A stretch of DNA of 24,784 bases from a virus: the IMG/VR virus record IMGVR_UViG_3300005825_000209, positions 1 through 24,784 of that record; one strand, given 5' to 3'. A model generated the notes under the pieces. The model was not told the origin of the DNA and did no database searches. It saw only the letters and a list, made by a program, of their open reading frames with translations. Positions 7,664 to 14,352 of the stretch are shown in pieces. Made by a program: the position numbers and the translations under genes. Position 1 is the first letter of the stretch. The number at the start of each line of letters is the position of its first letter.

Positions 7664-9190
7664 ATGTTCAATACAATTGTGGATTCGATGGCCTGGCGCC
7701 CCTACGCGTCGTTCACCGACATGCAAAGGGCGGTGCTGCGCGACAAATTAACGCAGGTCCCGCGTCAGACTTCCGCGCACCGAAATGCGCCCGAGCCCAT
7801 CGAGCTTTTTAAGCAGGACGAAGAGCGGCAGCTCTTTGGGATCCCCCGCGAGTTCTATTGGTCCAAGCGGACGGTTGAGCATCCAATTGAAGACCTGACC
7901 GTTGATGGCGCGGCGATGGGCGATTTTGAGTCCCTGGTTTCACACAAGGGGAAATTCGCTACACAGGCGCAGACCGTCGAGCGAATCACGTCCATCTTGC
8001 GGTCTCGCCCATGGGGAGGAACCATCCTCGAAGCGGGTTGCGGCTCGGGGAAAACGGTGTGCGCTCTGCAAATAGCGAGGATCTTTGGGCGTCGGACGTT
8101 GATATTGGTCAACAAAGAGTTTCTGTTGGAGCAATGGGTTGAGCAGATTGCGAAATTTATGCCAGGCGCGAAAATTGGCATTGTCCAACAGGCAAAATGC
8201 GAGGTGGATGCTTGCGACTTTGTCGTTGGGATGCTCTCGTCGCTCGCCAGCCGCGACTACGGCGACGAGATGGCGCGAGGCTTTGGCTTTCTTATCGCGG
8301 ACGAGGTTCATCGTGTGGGCGCGCGGACGTGGGCGCCAGTGGTCCCAAAATTCCCCGCCCGATTCCGCCTCGGTCTTTCTGCGACTGTGCGCCGCAAGGA
8401 TGGGATGGCTCGGGCGTTTTTCGATCACATTGGCGAGGTCGGCTGGAAGCACCAAGGAGAGTCCATGGTCCCGGCACTGAGGGTTTTGGAGTATGAGCCA
8501 GAGATTCGTGCGGTCATGGGAGCGGGGGGCAAGATACGGATGCCAGGCTCGCTCACGATGAGTGAGTTGGAGCCGCAGCTTGCCAAGTCACCTGAGCGCA
8601 ATTCGCTCATTGCGGAGGATGTTCTGGAGGCGGCCAAAGCAGGGCGAAAAGTCATGGTTCTCGCGCGCAGGCTTGAGCATTTGCGGCTGATCGCGGAGGA
8701 GGTAGGGCGCCTCATCCGTCTCGACGAGTGCGCGAACATCGTTGTGGACGCCTTTACGGGGAGTTGGTTCCAGGAAAAGGATGGTGGGTTGATGATCGTC
8801 AAGCGGCATGCCGAGGAGCTGGAGCTGGCTAAATCTGCGAACATCATCATGGCCACGGAGCAACTGGTGTCGGAGGCGCTCGACATCCCCGCCCTGGACG
8901 TGCTTTGGATTGCCTCGCCGATCTCCGATGTCACACAGGCCATCGGGAGGGTCCAGAGATATTGTGAGCCCAATGAGGCGAAATGTAAGGCGTTGTGCAA
9001 ATGGCGGGCGGGCGTGTGCGAAAGTAAGCCACAGCCGATTGTCGTAGACTTGGTCGACCAGGGGGTCGCGCTGGCGACCACGGCCCAAACGCACCGAAGG
9101 AGGACCTATCGGCAGCTTGGAATCGACGTTTCGGCCCGCACAATCGTCTCCGCCGATGTGCTCGTGCGGAAGCCTCGCACTGCGCCGTAA
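7664..9190 (+). CDS. Superfamily 2 DEAH-type DNA helicase (UvsW/XPB-like)
   Basis: The 508-residue protein has the SF2 motif set: motif I EAGCGSGKT (123-131), motif II DEVH (213-216), motif III SAT (239-241) and motif VI QAIGRVQR (425-432). Phage members of this type (T4 UvsW) and the XPB/RecG-like group remodel forks and branched DNA. That fits with the recombinase and resolvase genes downstream. A cysteine-rich segment (C434, C441, C445, C452) just after motif VI may bind metal. ATG 7664 has a poor ribosome site; ATG 7688 is an alternative. It lies directly after the terminator, so it needs its own promoter or read-through; I see no clear one. Confidence 0.88.
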   Translation: MFNTIVDSMAWRPYASFTDMQRAVLRDKLTQVPRQTSAHRNAPEPIELFKQDEERQLFGIPREFYWSKRTVEHPIEDLTVDGAAMGDFESLVSHKGKFATQAQTVERITSILRSRPWGGTILEAGCGSGKTVCALQIARIFGRRTLILVNKEFLLEQWVEQIAKFMPGAKIGIVQQAKCEVDACDFVVGMLSSLASRDYGDEMARGFGFLIADEVHRVGARTWAPVVPKFPARFRLGLSATVRRKDGMARAFFDHIGEVGWKHQGESMVPALRVLEYEPEIRAVMGAGGKIRMPGSLTMSELEPQLAKSPERNSLIAEDVLEAAKAGRKVMVLARRLEHLRLIAEEVGRLIRLDECANIVVDAFTGSWFQEKDGGLMIVKRHAEELELAKSANIIMATEQLVSEALDIPALDVLWIASPISDVTQAIGRVQRYCEPNEAKCKALCKWRAGVCESKPQPIVVDLVDQGVALATTAQTHRRRTYRQLGIDVSARTIVSADVLVRKPRTAP

Positions 9191-9471
9191 CATAGATGTT
9201 TTGTAGGTACGGATCCGCATGTAGGCTCTGCTAAGTGAGCTTCGCTAGGTGAGTGTCCAGAAACTGTTATCTGGGTGTCTAGGAATTGTTAGCTCCTGTT
9301 ATCTGGGTGTCTAGGAGGTGTTATCTGGGTCTATAGGAACTGCTAGGCGAGTGCGCAGTCGGTTTTCCATTGACTCTGCACTTCGAGCCTTAGAAATTGG
9401 ATTTGAACTCGCGGCGAGTTCGCGCCGGTCCGGAAAAAACTGACAGATTGGGGCCAATATTGAGCTTTCGA
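9191..9471. repeat. Non-coding region with iteron-like direct repeats; candidate origin or operator
   Basis: No convincing gene lies between 9191 and about 9528. It contains three copies of a 20-base direct repeat, TGTTATCTGGGTGTCTAGGA, at 9265-9284, 9297-9316 and 9319-9338; the third copy has a few changes near its 3' end. A second word, GCTARGYGAG, occurs at 9230-9239, 9244-9253 and 9342-9351 and flanks the array. Clustered direct repeats beside replication genes are typical of initiator-binding iterons or a multi-site operator. No AT-rich unwinding stretch is obvious. Origin function is inference. Confidence 0.65.
9405..9421. other. Perfect short hairpin GAACTCG-CGG-CGAGTTC
   Basis: A seven-bp perfect inverted repeat with a three-base loop lies between the direct-repeat array and the promoter. 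There is no T-run. It could be a dyad binding site or a structured element of the same regulatory region. Confidence 0.6.
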
Positions 9472-9476
9472 TATGT

Positions 9477-9505
9477 TTGACAATGACTACATTTGACACT
9501 ATTCT
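9477..9505 (+). promoter_or_regulatory. Sigma-70-like promoter (TTGACA-N17-TATTCT)
   Basis: A perfect -35 box TTGACA (9477-9482) is followed after 17 bases by TATTCT (9500-9505), predicting a start near 9512 and transcription of the helix-turn-helix gene. TTTGACA is repeated 16 bases downstream (9492-9498), inside the spacer, and may serve a bound regulator. Confidence 0.65.
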
Positions 9506-9543
9506 ACCCGGAAGCGGTTGTCATCGGAGTGACTAAGACTGAT

Positions 9544-10080
9544 ATGGATGGGAATCCGAAGATTTTAGAGCCGGAGGATGATATTGATGAGGCTGAGGAG
9601 GCTCGCCGGAATTACCAGGCGGAGTGGTGGCGACTGAATGGCGATGAGTGTCGCCGAAAGCGACGGGAAAAGTATGTCGCGGACCCAGAGTATCGGCGTG
9701 CGTGTCAGGAGCGCGCGGAATCGTATCGGAAGCGCGTCGTAGCTGAGGGGAGGAACCCTCGGGACACGATTGGTCGGCAGATTTGGGTGCAGATTGGCGC
9801 TAAGCGCGTCCCAGCCTACACGGCGAGCTATCTTGCAACTCGAGTCAGGCGCAGCTTGCACGCGGTGAACAACTGGCAAAAGAATGGGCGTTTGCCGATG
9901 ACGCCGATTGTAACCGAAGGTGGGATTCGCCTCTATACCGAGGAGATGGTTGAGGTCGTGCGACAAGCGGTCCTTAGCCAACCGTTTAAGCGCGTGTGTG
10001 CTGACGATGTCGAGTTTACGGCGAAGATCGAAAAAGGATGGGCAAAGTTGCGGATTAAGGACGCGCGGCACGTTGCTTAG
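9544..10080 (+). CDS. MerR-like helix-turn-helix DNA-binding protein
   Basis: The C-terminal half reads YTASYLATRVRRSLHAVNNW (about residues 97-116), then a short wing (GRLP, EGGIRLYTEEMVEVVRQA). This is the pattern of a MerR/excisionase-type winged helix-turn-helix. The N-terminal half has an acidic start and then an Arg/Tyr-rich helix (CRRKRREKYVADPEYRRA) that may add DNA contacts. I use ATG 9544 with GGAG at 9526-9529, a long 14-base gap; GTG 9529 is the alternative. The gene has its own promoter directly upstream and its own strong terminator, so it is a single-gene unit next to the direct-repeat array. It may bind those repeats, as initiator or repressor, but nothing proves it. Confidence 0.7.
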   Translation: MDGNPKILEPEDDIDEAEEARRNYQAEWWRLNGDECRRKRREKYVADPEYRRACQERAESYRKRVVAEGRNPRDTIGRQIWVQIGAKRVPAYTASYLATRVRRSLHAVNNWQKNGRLPMTPIVTEGGIRLYTEEMVEVVRQAVLSQPFKRVCADDVEFTAKIEKGWAKLRIKDARHVA

Positions 10081-10130
10081 ACCTGTTGCCTAAGCGTTAG
10101 GTCGCTCCCAGCCTGATTCCCCGAATGTTG

Positions 10131-10163
10131 GCGTTCTCTTTGAAAAAAGGGAGCGCTTTTTTT
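10131..10163 (+). terminator. Intrinsic terminator after the helix-turn-helix gene
   Basis: GCGTTCTCTTT (10131-10141) pairs with AAAGGGAGCGC (10146-10156) in an 11-bp stem with two G-T wobbles around a GAAA tetraloop. Seven T follow (10157-10163). Confidence 0.93.
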
Positions 10164-10223
10164 GTTGGCCTGGAGGTCTCGCCGCATACTGGCAACCCGT
10201 GGCCCAAAGTGAAATCACCTCGG

Positions 10224-10233
10224 ATTGACGAAC
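10224..10233 (+). promoter_or_regulatory. ATTGACGAAC intergenic motif (copy 2)
   Basis: This is the same ten bases as at 6484 and 13756. It lies 31 bases before the start of the next gene, so as a -35 box it would place transcription start inside the ribosome site; the -10 (CAAGAT) is poor. It may instead be a regulator site. Confidence 0.4.
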
Positions 10234-10263
10234 GGCAAACAATGGGCCAAGATTTGGAGGGCT

Positions 10264-10842
10264 ATGAACGACGCCATTAGGTTACGCGGAAATAGTTTCG
10301 AAACTGTCATAAAAAAAACTGGCGGCGAAGAGCGAGTCATCGAGCAAGATTTTGGAAGATCGGGACATTTCGCCGAAAGTCAGTCGGTGCCTGATTTAGT
10401 GAAAGTGTCGGCAGCGACGGGGGACACTGTGTGCGTAGGTCCCTTCCGATTTGCCAAGTTCGATGTCGAGTTCTCTGCGATGGTTGAGCTCGAACACCGC
10501 GAGGAGGCCTACGCGATTTGCGAGGGTATCGTCGATGAAATTGTTGATCGTGAGCTCGCGGCATTGCGGGAGATCAAGCGCGAGAACAAGAGCCTTGAAA
10601 ACGAGATGTCCGGCGGTGGTATTTTGCATCAAATGACGTTTCGGGTTGAGTATGGGTGCACGATCCCCACGGGTCGTTTTGAGTCCACGCGGATAGCGGT
10701 AGGAGCAACGGAGATGGTCGGCGAGAATGAGGCGCTAGAAATCGCTCTCTCGCGGGTCCAAGCGTTCGTTGAGCGTCGAATCGTCGCTCGAAAGGAGCGC
10801 GTCCTCCGGGATAGTTCGCAGGCCGCTACCGCGGGGACGTAG
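10264..10842 (+). CDS. Hypothetical protein with an internally duplicated domain
   Basis: I start at ATG 10264, with GGAGG at 10256-10260 (only 3 bases away), rather than the TTG at 10225. The 192-residue protein appears to hold two copies of one small alpha/beta unit. Residues about 49-105 (VKVSAATGDTVCVGPFRFAK, strands, then a helix ending in VDREL) align by eye with about 122-180 (FRVEYGCTIPTGRFESTRIA, strands, then a helix ending in VERRI). I do not know the family. The second copy resembles strand-helix units seen in small phage proteins of unknown function. The gene lies between a terminator and the recA-like gene, which follows after the second palindromic element and may share its transcript. 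Confidence 0.65.
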   Translation: MNDAIRLRGNSFETVIKKTGGEERVIEQDFGRSGHFAESQSVPDLVKVSAATGDTVCVGPFRFAKFDVEFSAMVELEHREEAYAICEGIVDEIVDRELAALREIKRENKSLENEMSGGGILHQMTFRVEYGCTIPTGRFESTRIAVGATEMVGENEALEIALSRVQAFVERRIVARKERVLRDSSQAATAGT

Positions 10843-10843
10843 G

Positions 10844-10890
10844 CTCCGGCCAGCTGCAATCGATTGCAGCGCGTCGGGGACCCCTCCCCG
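10844..10890. repeat. Palindromic element, copy 2, plus a GC-rich hairpin before the recA-like gene
   Basis: The palindrome CTGCAATCGATTGCAG is at 10854-10869. The left flank matches copy 3 (25 of 26 bases, 10844-10869 versus 23495-23520). The right flank matches copy 1 in inverse orientation (25 of 25 bases, 10851-10875). Directly after it, CGGGGA (10875-10880) and TCCCCG (10885-10890) form a second hairpin around CCCC. There is no T-run. Together they fill the 61-base leader of the recA-like gene. Confidence 0.88.
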
Positions 10891-10903
10891 AAAGTGATCC
10901 GCA

Positions 10904-12238
10904 GTGCAGACAGTTAGAGCAAACCGGTTGAGTCGATTGGCGGCAGTAAGCCGCGCAGTAAACGAAAAATTCGGAAAGGGCAGCTTAGTCCTCTCCCCGC
11001 CCTCCACGGCGATCCCTCGCCTCACGACGGGGAGCCTTGTACTCGACGCCGCACTTGGTGGGGGCGTCCCCGTCGGCCGAATCACATTGATCGCGGGCAA
11101 AGAATCGGGCGGTAAAACCTACACGACGATGGCGATTGCAGCTCGGGCGCAAGGCTTGTGCTCAAACTGCCTGCGTGAGGTGGAGATCACGGAAGTCGAG
11201 GAGATTGTCGGCGAGGACGGAGAGGTTTTCTACGCGGCGCAGGCCCATTGCGACTGCTATGTGAAGGGCCTTTTTAAGCCAAAGCCATATCCCGAGGAGC
11301 GCAACGACAAAACGAAGGACGGTATGGCCTACGTTGAGGTGCCGGTGCTCGACGAGCATGGTGAGCCCGAATTCACCCGCGCGGGCAAGCCGAAGGTCAA
11401 TCGCGTCTGTGCGTTCGAAGATCGGTGCAAGGGCTACGAGGAAAACTCGTACGAGGAATTCCGCGTGGGCGTTTTTGATGCGGAGCGGTCCTTTGACCCG
11501 GAGTGGTACGAGAAAATTGGCGTCGATACGCGTCGGCTCGTGATCCAGCAGCCGGAATCTGGCGAGGAAGTGATCGATAGCTACGACGGCCTCTTGCGCT
11601 CCGGTGTGGTCGACTTGTTGATCTGCGACTCGATCGCCGCGATGACGCCACGCAAGGAGATTGAGAAGTCGGCGGAGGATGATCTTGTGGCCGTGCAGGC
11701 GCGCATGATGTCTCGCATGTGTCGAAAGACGACGGCGGCCATGTGCAGTGTCTTCAAAGATTACGGTCGGGAGGTTACGCAGATCTGGGTCAATCAATTG
11801 CGGGTTGACGTCGGTGTGAGCTTCGGGACCAATGAGGTGTTGCCGGCGGGCAAGGCCCAGAAGTTCGCGGCTTCGATTGAGATTCGCATGTGGTCGAAGA
11901 AGAGCGAGGAGATCACGAACGACCATGGGATGGGCAAAGCCGACGCCATGACAATGGCCAACAAGATCTTGATCAGCTTTCGGACCGAGAAAAACAAAAC
12001 AGCTCCGCCCCGGCAGACCGGCTCATTTACACTAAATGTGCTGACGGCCCAGATCGATCAGGTCGAGCAGGTGCGCTCCGTCGCGGAGCGATACGGCCTC
12101 GTTTGTCGAGAGGGCGCGAAGTGGGTTTGCGGTGTTGAATCGTTTCGTACCCGGGCCGAGCTCGACGTCTATTTGATGGAAAACTACGAGTCGAGGTATC
12201 GAGCGTTATTACTCGCTAAAATGCTGGGAACCTCATGA
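10904..12238 (+). CDS. RecA-like recombinase with a large cysteine-rich insert
   Basis: The 444-residue protein keeps the RecA core: Walker A GKESGGKT (65-72), catalytic Glu in DAERSFDPEWYEKIGVD (E194), Walker B VVDLLICDSIA (235-245), a loop-1 segment RMMSRMCRK, and loop 2 from NQLRVDVGVSFGTNEVLPAG (297-316) to KFAASIEIRM. These match the E. coli RecA signatures NQIR and GG-AL-F-AS closely. It should form a filament on single-stranded DNA and exchange strands. Between the Walker A helix and the catalytic Glu lies an extra segment (about 85-185) with C86, C89, C116, C118, C169 and C175, a likely zinc-binding insert. I use GTG 10904; the ribosome site is weak and the hairpin-bearing leader may control it. 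The stop overlaps the next ATG. Confidence 0.93.
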   Translation: MQTVRANRLSRLAAVSRAVNEKFGKGSLVLSPPSTAIPRLTTGSLVLDAALGGGVPVGRITLIAGKESGGKTYTTMAIAARAQGLCSNCLREVEITEVEEIVGEDGEVFYAAQAHCDCYVKGLFKPKPYPEERNDKTKDGMAYVEVPVLDEHGEPEFTRAGKPKVNRVCAFEDRCKGYEENSYEEFRVGVFDAERSFDPEWYEKIGVDTRRLVIQQPESGEEVIDSYDGLLRSGVVDLLICDSIAAMTPRKEIEKSAEDDLVAVQARMMSRMCRKTTAAMCSVFKDYGREVTQIWVNQLRVDVGVSFGTNEVLPAGKAQKFAASIEIRMWSKKSEEITNDHGMGKADAMTMANKILISFRTEKNKTAPPRQTGSFTLNVLTAQIDQVEQVRSVAERYGLVCREGAKWVCGVESFRTRAELDVYLMENYESRYRALLLAKMLGTS

Positions 12239-12957
12239 GGGTCAGGGTGATTTTGGACGGGAGAACAATTGATCTTGTGTTGCCCGAGGTGTGCAGCGCT
12301 GTCATCGATCTTACGCAAAACGAGGACTTGATGATCTTGCCGGATACGATGACGCCACGGGCTCGCAAGACGCTCTATAAGTTGGCCCAAGATGCCCTCC
12401 TGACGGGTGGGTTGCAGGTCGCGGTCGATGTCCCGGCCTATTGCGAAGCGCTTGGCGTGACACCAGCGAGGCTCGGCAGAAACCTTGGTGCACTAGAGCG
12501 TTCAAGAATCCTGACAAAAACTCGCAAGCGAAATCGCGGAGGCCAGGTGGTGACGTATGAAGTGGGGCTGCTGGCGGATCCCGAAGATATTTGTGAGCAG
12601 CTAAGCGGCATGGAGAATGGTTCGTCAGGTGTTGGGACCGAGTGGGCTATGGTGTTGGAATCGATTCGTGAGGCGGTCGGTGAGGATGCTCGGGAGGTCT
12701 ACACAGCATTGTGCAAGCTCGCTGGCATTGATGGAGCAGTTATGGCCAGTCCGGCAGAGCTCCAGGCGTGCGCCGGCACAGGAGGTGGGGCGCCTCTTAG
12801 CGTGTTGATCGATGCCCTCGAGGACGGGGAATGGATTACGGTTCAAGATGGCGAGCGAGTGCTGTGCGCAACGATTACGAATTACTCAAGGCTTCGCGAG
12901 AACGGGATGCCCTGGGAAAGCTGGCGGGCTCACGATGAGGAGGGGATGAGACTATGA
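12235..12957 (+). CDS. Winged-helix protein, possibly two tandem winged helices
   Basis: ATGA couples this 240-residue gene to the recA-like gene. Residues 66-112 (VPAYCEALGVTPARLGRNLG, then RSRILTKTRKRNRGGQVVTYEV) read as a winged helix-turn-helix with a basic wing. Residues about 154-220 (EVYTALCKLAGIDGAVMASP, then a GGGAP helix and GEWITVQDGERVLCATI) look like a second, similar unit without the basic wing. Tandem winged helices occur in plasmid and phage initiators and in regulators. It could be either, or a recombination accessory. No enzyme motif is visible. The domain assignment is by eye. Confidence 0.65.
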   Translation: MRVRVILDGRTIDLVLPEVCSAVIDLTQNEDLMILPDTMTPRARKTLYKLAQDALLTGGLQVAVDVPAYCEALGVTPARLGRNLGALERSRILTKTRKRNRGGQVVTYEVGLLADPEDICEQLSGMENGSSGVGTEWAMVLESIREAVGEDAREVYTALCKLAGIDGAVMASPAELQACAGTGGGAPLSVLIDALEDGEWITVQDGERVLCATITNYSRLRENGMPWESWRAHDEEGMRL

Positions 12958-13343
12958 GCGACCAGATGGCGGATTGGCTGAGCGAGCTCGACGTTTCACT
13001 GGGCCGCATCCTCGTGGTTGCCATGTTTGTTTTGATCGCGCTCGTCATCCTCGCGGTGCGAAAGGGATGGCTTCACCGGTGTTCGTTTCGCCCGGTGGCA
13101 ATGTTTCAAGGGGGAAATTTTGCAGAGCGCTGTCATGGGTGCAACCTGGTCAAGCTCTGGAGTGAAGGTGCAGATGGACAGGTTCGTGTCCGGTTGATTG
13201 CGTCGGTCGCTGAGCAAGAGGAGTTGTTGCGTGTCAAGGTATCGCCCAAAGATCTTCGGGGACTCGACCTCGCCGCAGGGGATGAGCCGCAAGCAGGAAG
13301 CGAGCGCGGCCAAGGTTCATGGTGGCCGACTCGTCCCCGGTAG
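12954..13343 (+). CDS. Small single-pass membrane protein with Cys pair
   Basis: ATGA overlap with the previous stop fixes the start. Residues 19-35 (ILVVAMFVLIALVILAV) form one membrane helix, with polar N-terminus and a basic RKGW just after it, suggesting the C-terminal part lies in the cytoplasm. A CHGC pair (C60, C63) follows. The 3' part overlaps the nuclease gene by more than 100 bases in another frame, so the C-terminal tail (GDEPQAGSERGQGSWWPTRPR) may be poorly constrained. I do not recognise it. Phage membrane proteins of this size include lysis helpers (spanin- or holin-like) and exclusion proteins, but its position in a recombination block gives no support for lysis. Confidence 0.6.
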   Translation: MSDQMADWLSELDVSLGRILVVAMFVLIALVILAVRKGWLHRCSFRPVAMFQGGNFAERCHGCNLVKLWSEGADGQVRVRLIASVAEQEELLRVKVSPKDLRGLDLAAGDEPQAGSERGQGSWWPTRPR

Positions 13344-13635
13344 CGGGTGCAGTTTCTATGCCAAGGGGGACGTTCGGCAGTTATCCCCAGGCGTCGTGCA
13401 CGACATGTGGAGATTCCTTTTTGAGTGCAAGACGACTGGCGACAAGTCGATTCGAATCACTTCGGCCTGGCTGACCAAGATCACACGTGAGGCCATGGCG
13501 GAGGGGCTTGAGCCGGCACTTGAGTTTGAGATCCGCGGAGGGGCCGATCCTATTTGCGAAAAACAATGGGTCGCCATCCCTCGTTCAGTATTCACACGGC
13601 TCCAAATGGCGGCATTGGAGTCTAATGCTAAATAG
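13231..13635 (+). CDS. PD-(D/E)XK endonuclease, Holliday-junction resolvase-like
   Basis: I choose GTG 13231, which has AGGAG at 13219-13223 seven bases upstream. The first residues (SRYRPKIFGDSTSPQGMSRKQE) and the following core match a phage nuclease family. The core has E23, the GGRLVPGSG motif, D47 in KGDV, and E65-x-K67 in FECKTT, the metal-binding set of the PD-(D/E)XK fold. Then come an SIRITSAWLTKITREA helix and a final strand. Such small phage enzymes cut branched DNA or act as structure-specific endonucleases. At 134 residues it has the usual length. It overlaps the upstream membrane protein gene by 113 bases. ATG 13282 is a poorer alternative start that would remove the N-terminal motif. 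Confidence 0.82.
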   Translation: MSRYRPKIFGDSTSPQGMSRKQEASAAKVHGGRLVPGSGCSFYAKGDVRQLSPGVVHDMWRFLFECKTTGDKSIRITSAWLTKITREAMAEGLEPALEFEIRGGADPICEKQWVAIPRSVFTRLQMAALESNAK

Positions 13636-13636
13636 A

Positions 13637-13819
13637 GTGCATTTGCACCAGCTCTTGAGCCTGGGGATGACGCTGTGGATAGTGAAAAGGCGATTCCTGG
13701 GCGTTTTTGCAAGGGAAATCCGCAATGTGCACGCGTCCATTTGGCGCGCATGGGCATTGACGAACATTTCACTACACCATAGCCTGCGATATGCAGGTCA
13801 TCTCTTTGGGAGATTCGAT
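13637..13819 (+). promoter_or_regulatory. Intergenic region with ATTGACGAAC and a dyad
   Basis: This 184-base gap holds a short palindrome (GTGCA-TT-TGCAC, 13637-13648). It also holds ATTGACGAAC (13756-13765), with TAGCCT (13780-13785) 17 bases after TTGACG as a weak -10. The dyad CCTGC-GATAT-GCAGG (13783-13797) overlaps that -10. Together they look like a repressible promoter for the next gene, though the -10 matches the consensus poorly. Confidence 0.45.
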
Positions 13820-14323
13820 ATGCCTATAAATACGAGTGAGTTTGAGACGCGCGCATTGATTGCGTTGTTCCGAAAAAGTGAGACGGTACGAAGCGCGAAT
13901 GCTTTTTCGCGCGTGTTCAAGGTGGGTCAGCCCTTCCGGGTCGGGGATAAAGTTGTGCTTTGTGCGACGTTTGGTGGGCATCCCATCGTGTTCGCGGGCG
14001 CAGTGATTCGGGCCGTGCTCGAGTCGACCTTTGAGCAGCGCATCGCAAAGACAGCTCAGGCCACCCAATGGGCTTTGGCTGAGGGCTATGAGTCGACCGC
14101 CAAATGGGCGGAGGGGATGAAAAAGCGCTACCCCGGGATCGAGCCCAAATCTCGTGTTCTGCGTGTGCTACTGAACGAGATTCGGCTCTCGCCGGAGATG
14201 ACCGAGGGTGTGGGCGGAGGCGCCGAGTTCGACCCTTATACGGTGCCGGCCGGGAAGGGTGCGGAGCCTAAAACGGTGATGACGGTGCAGAATCTCGACG
14301 CGTTTGGGGAGCTTGGCGGCTAA
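13820..14323 (+). CDS. Hypothetical protein (167 aa)
   Basis: ATG 13820 has GGGAG at 13808-13812 at good distance. The in-frame open stretch upstream is not used because it lies in the regulatory gap and lacks a ribosome site. Residues 30-70 (VFKVGQPFRVGDKVVLCATF, then FAGAVIRAV) read like a small beta-barrel, perhaps PUA/ASCH-like, followed by a helical region (ESTFEQRIAKTAQATQWALA) and a Gly-rich tail. The family is not recognised. It may be the first gene of the unit running through the Cas4-like and RuvC-like genes. Confidence 0.6.
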   Translation: MPINTSEFETRALIALFRKSETVRSANAFSRVFKVGQPFRVGDKVVLCATFGGHPIVFAGAVIRAVLESTFEQRIAKTAQATQWALAEGYESTAKWAEGMKKRYPGIEPKSRVLRVLLNEIRLSPEMTEGVGGGAEFDPYTVPAGKGAEPKTVMTVQNLDAFGELGG

Positions 14324-14352
14324 GGCCGTTCGAAAAGGAGAATGGGGGAAAT

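Noticed and set aside
9265-9338. Direct repeats as a CRISPR array
   Set aside because: Gaps between copies are 12 and 2 bases, too short and unequal for spacers, and there are no cas1 or cas2 genes.
13487-13819. N-terminal extension of the gene at 13820
   Set aside because: The extended part overlaps the nuclease gene and the regulatory gap, has no family-like sequence, and ATG 13820 has a better ribosome site.
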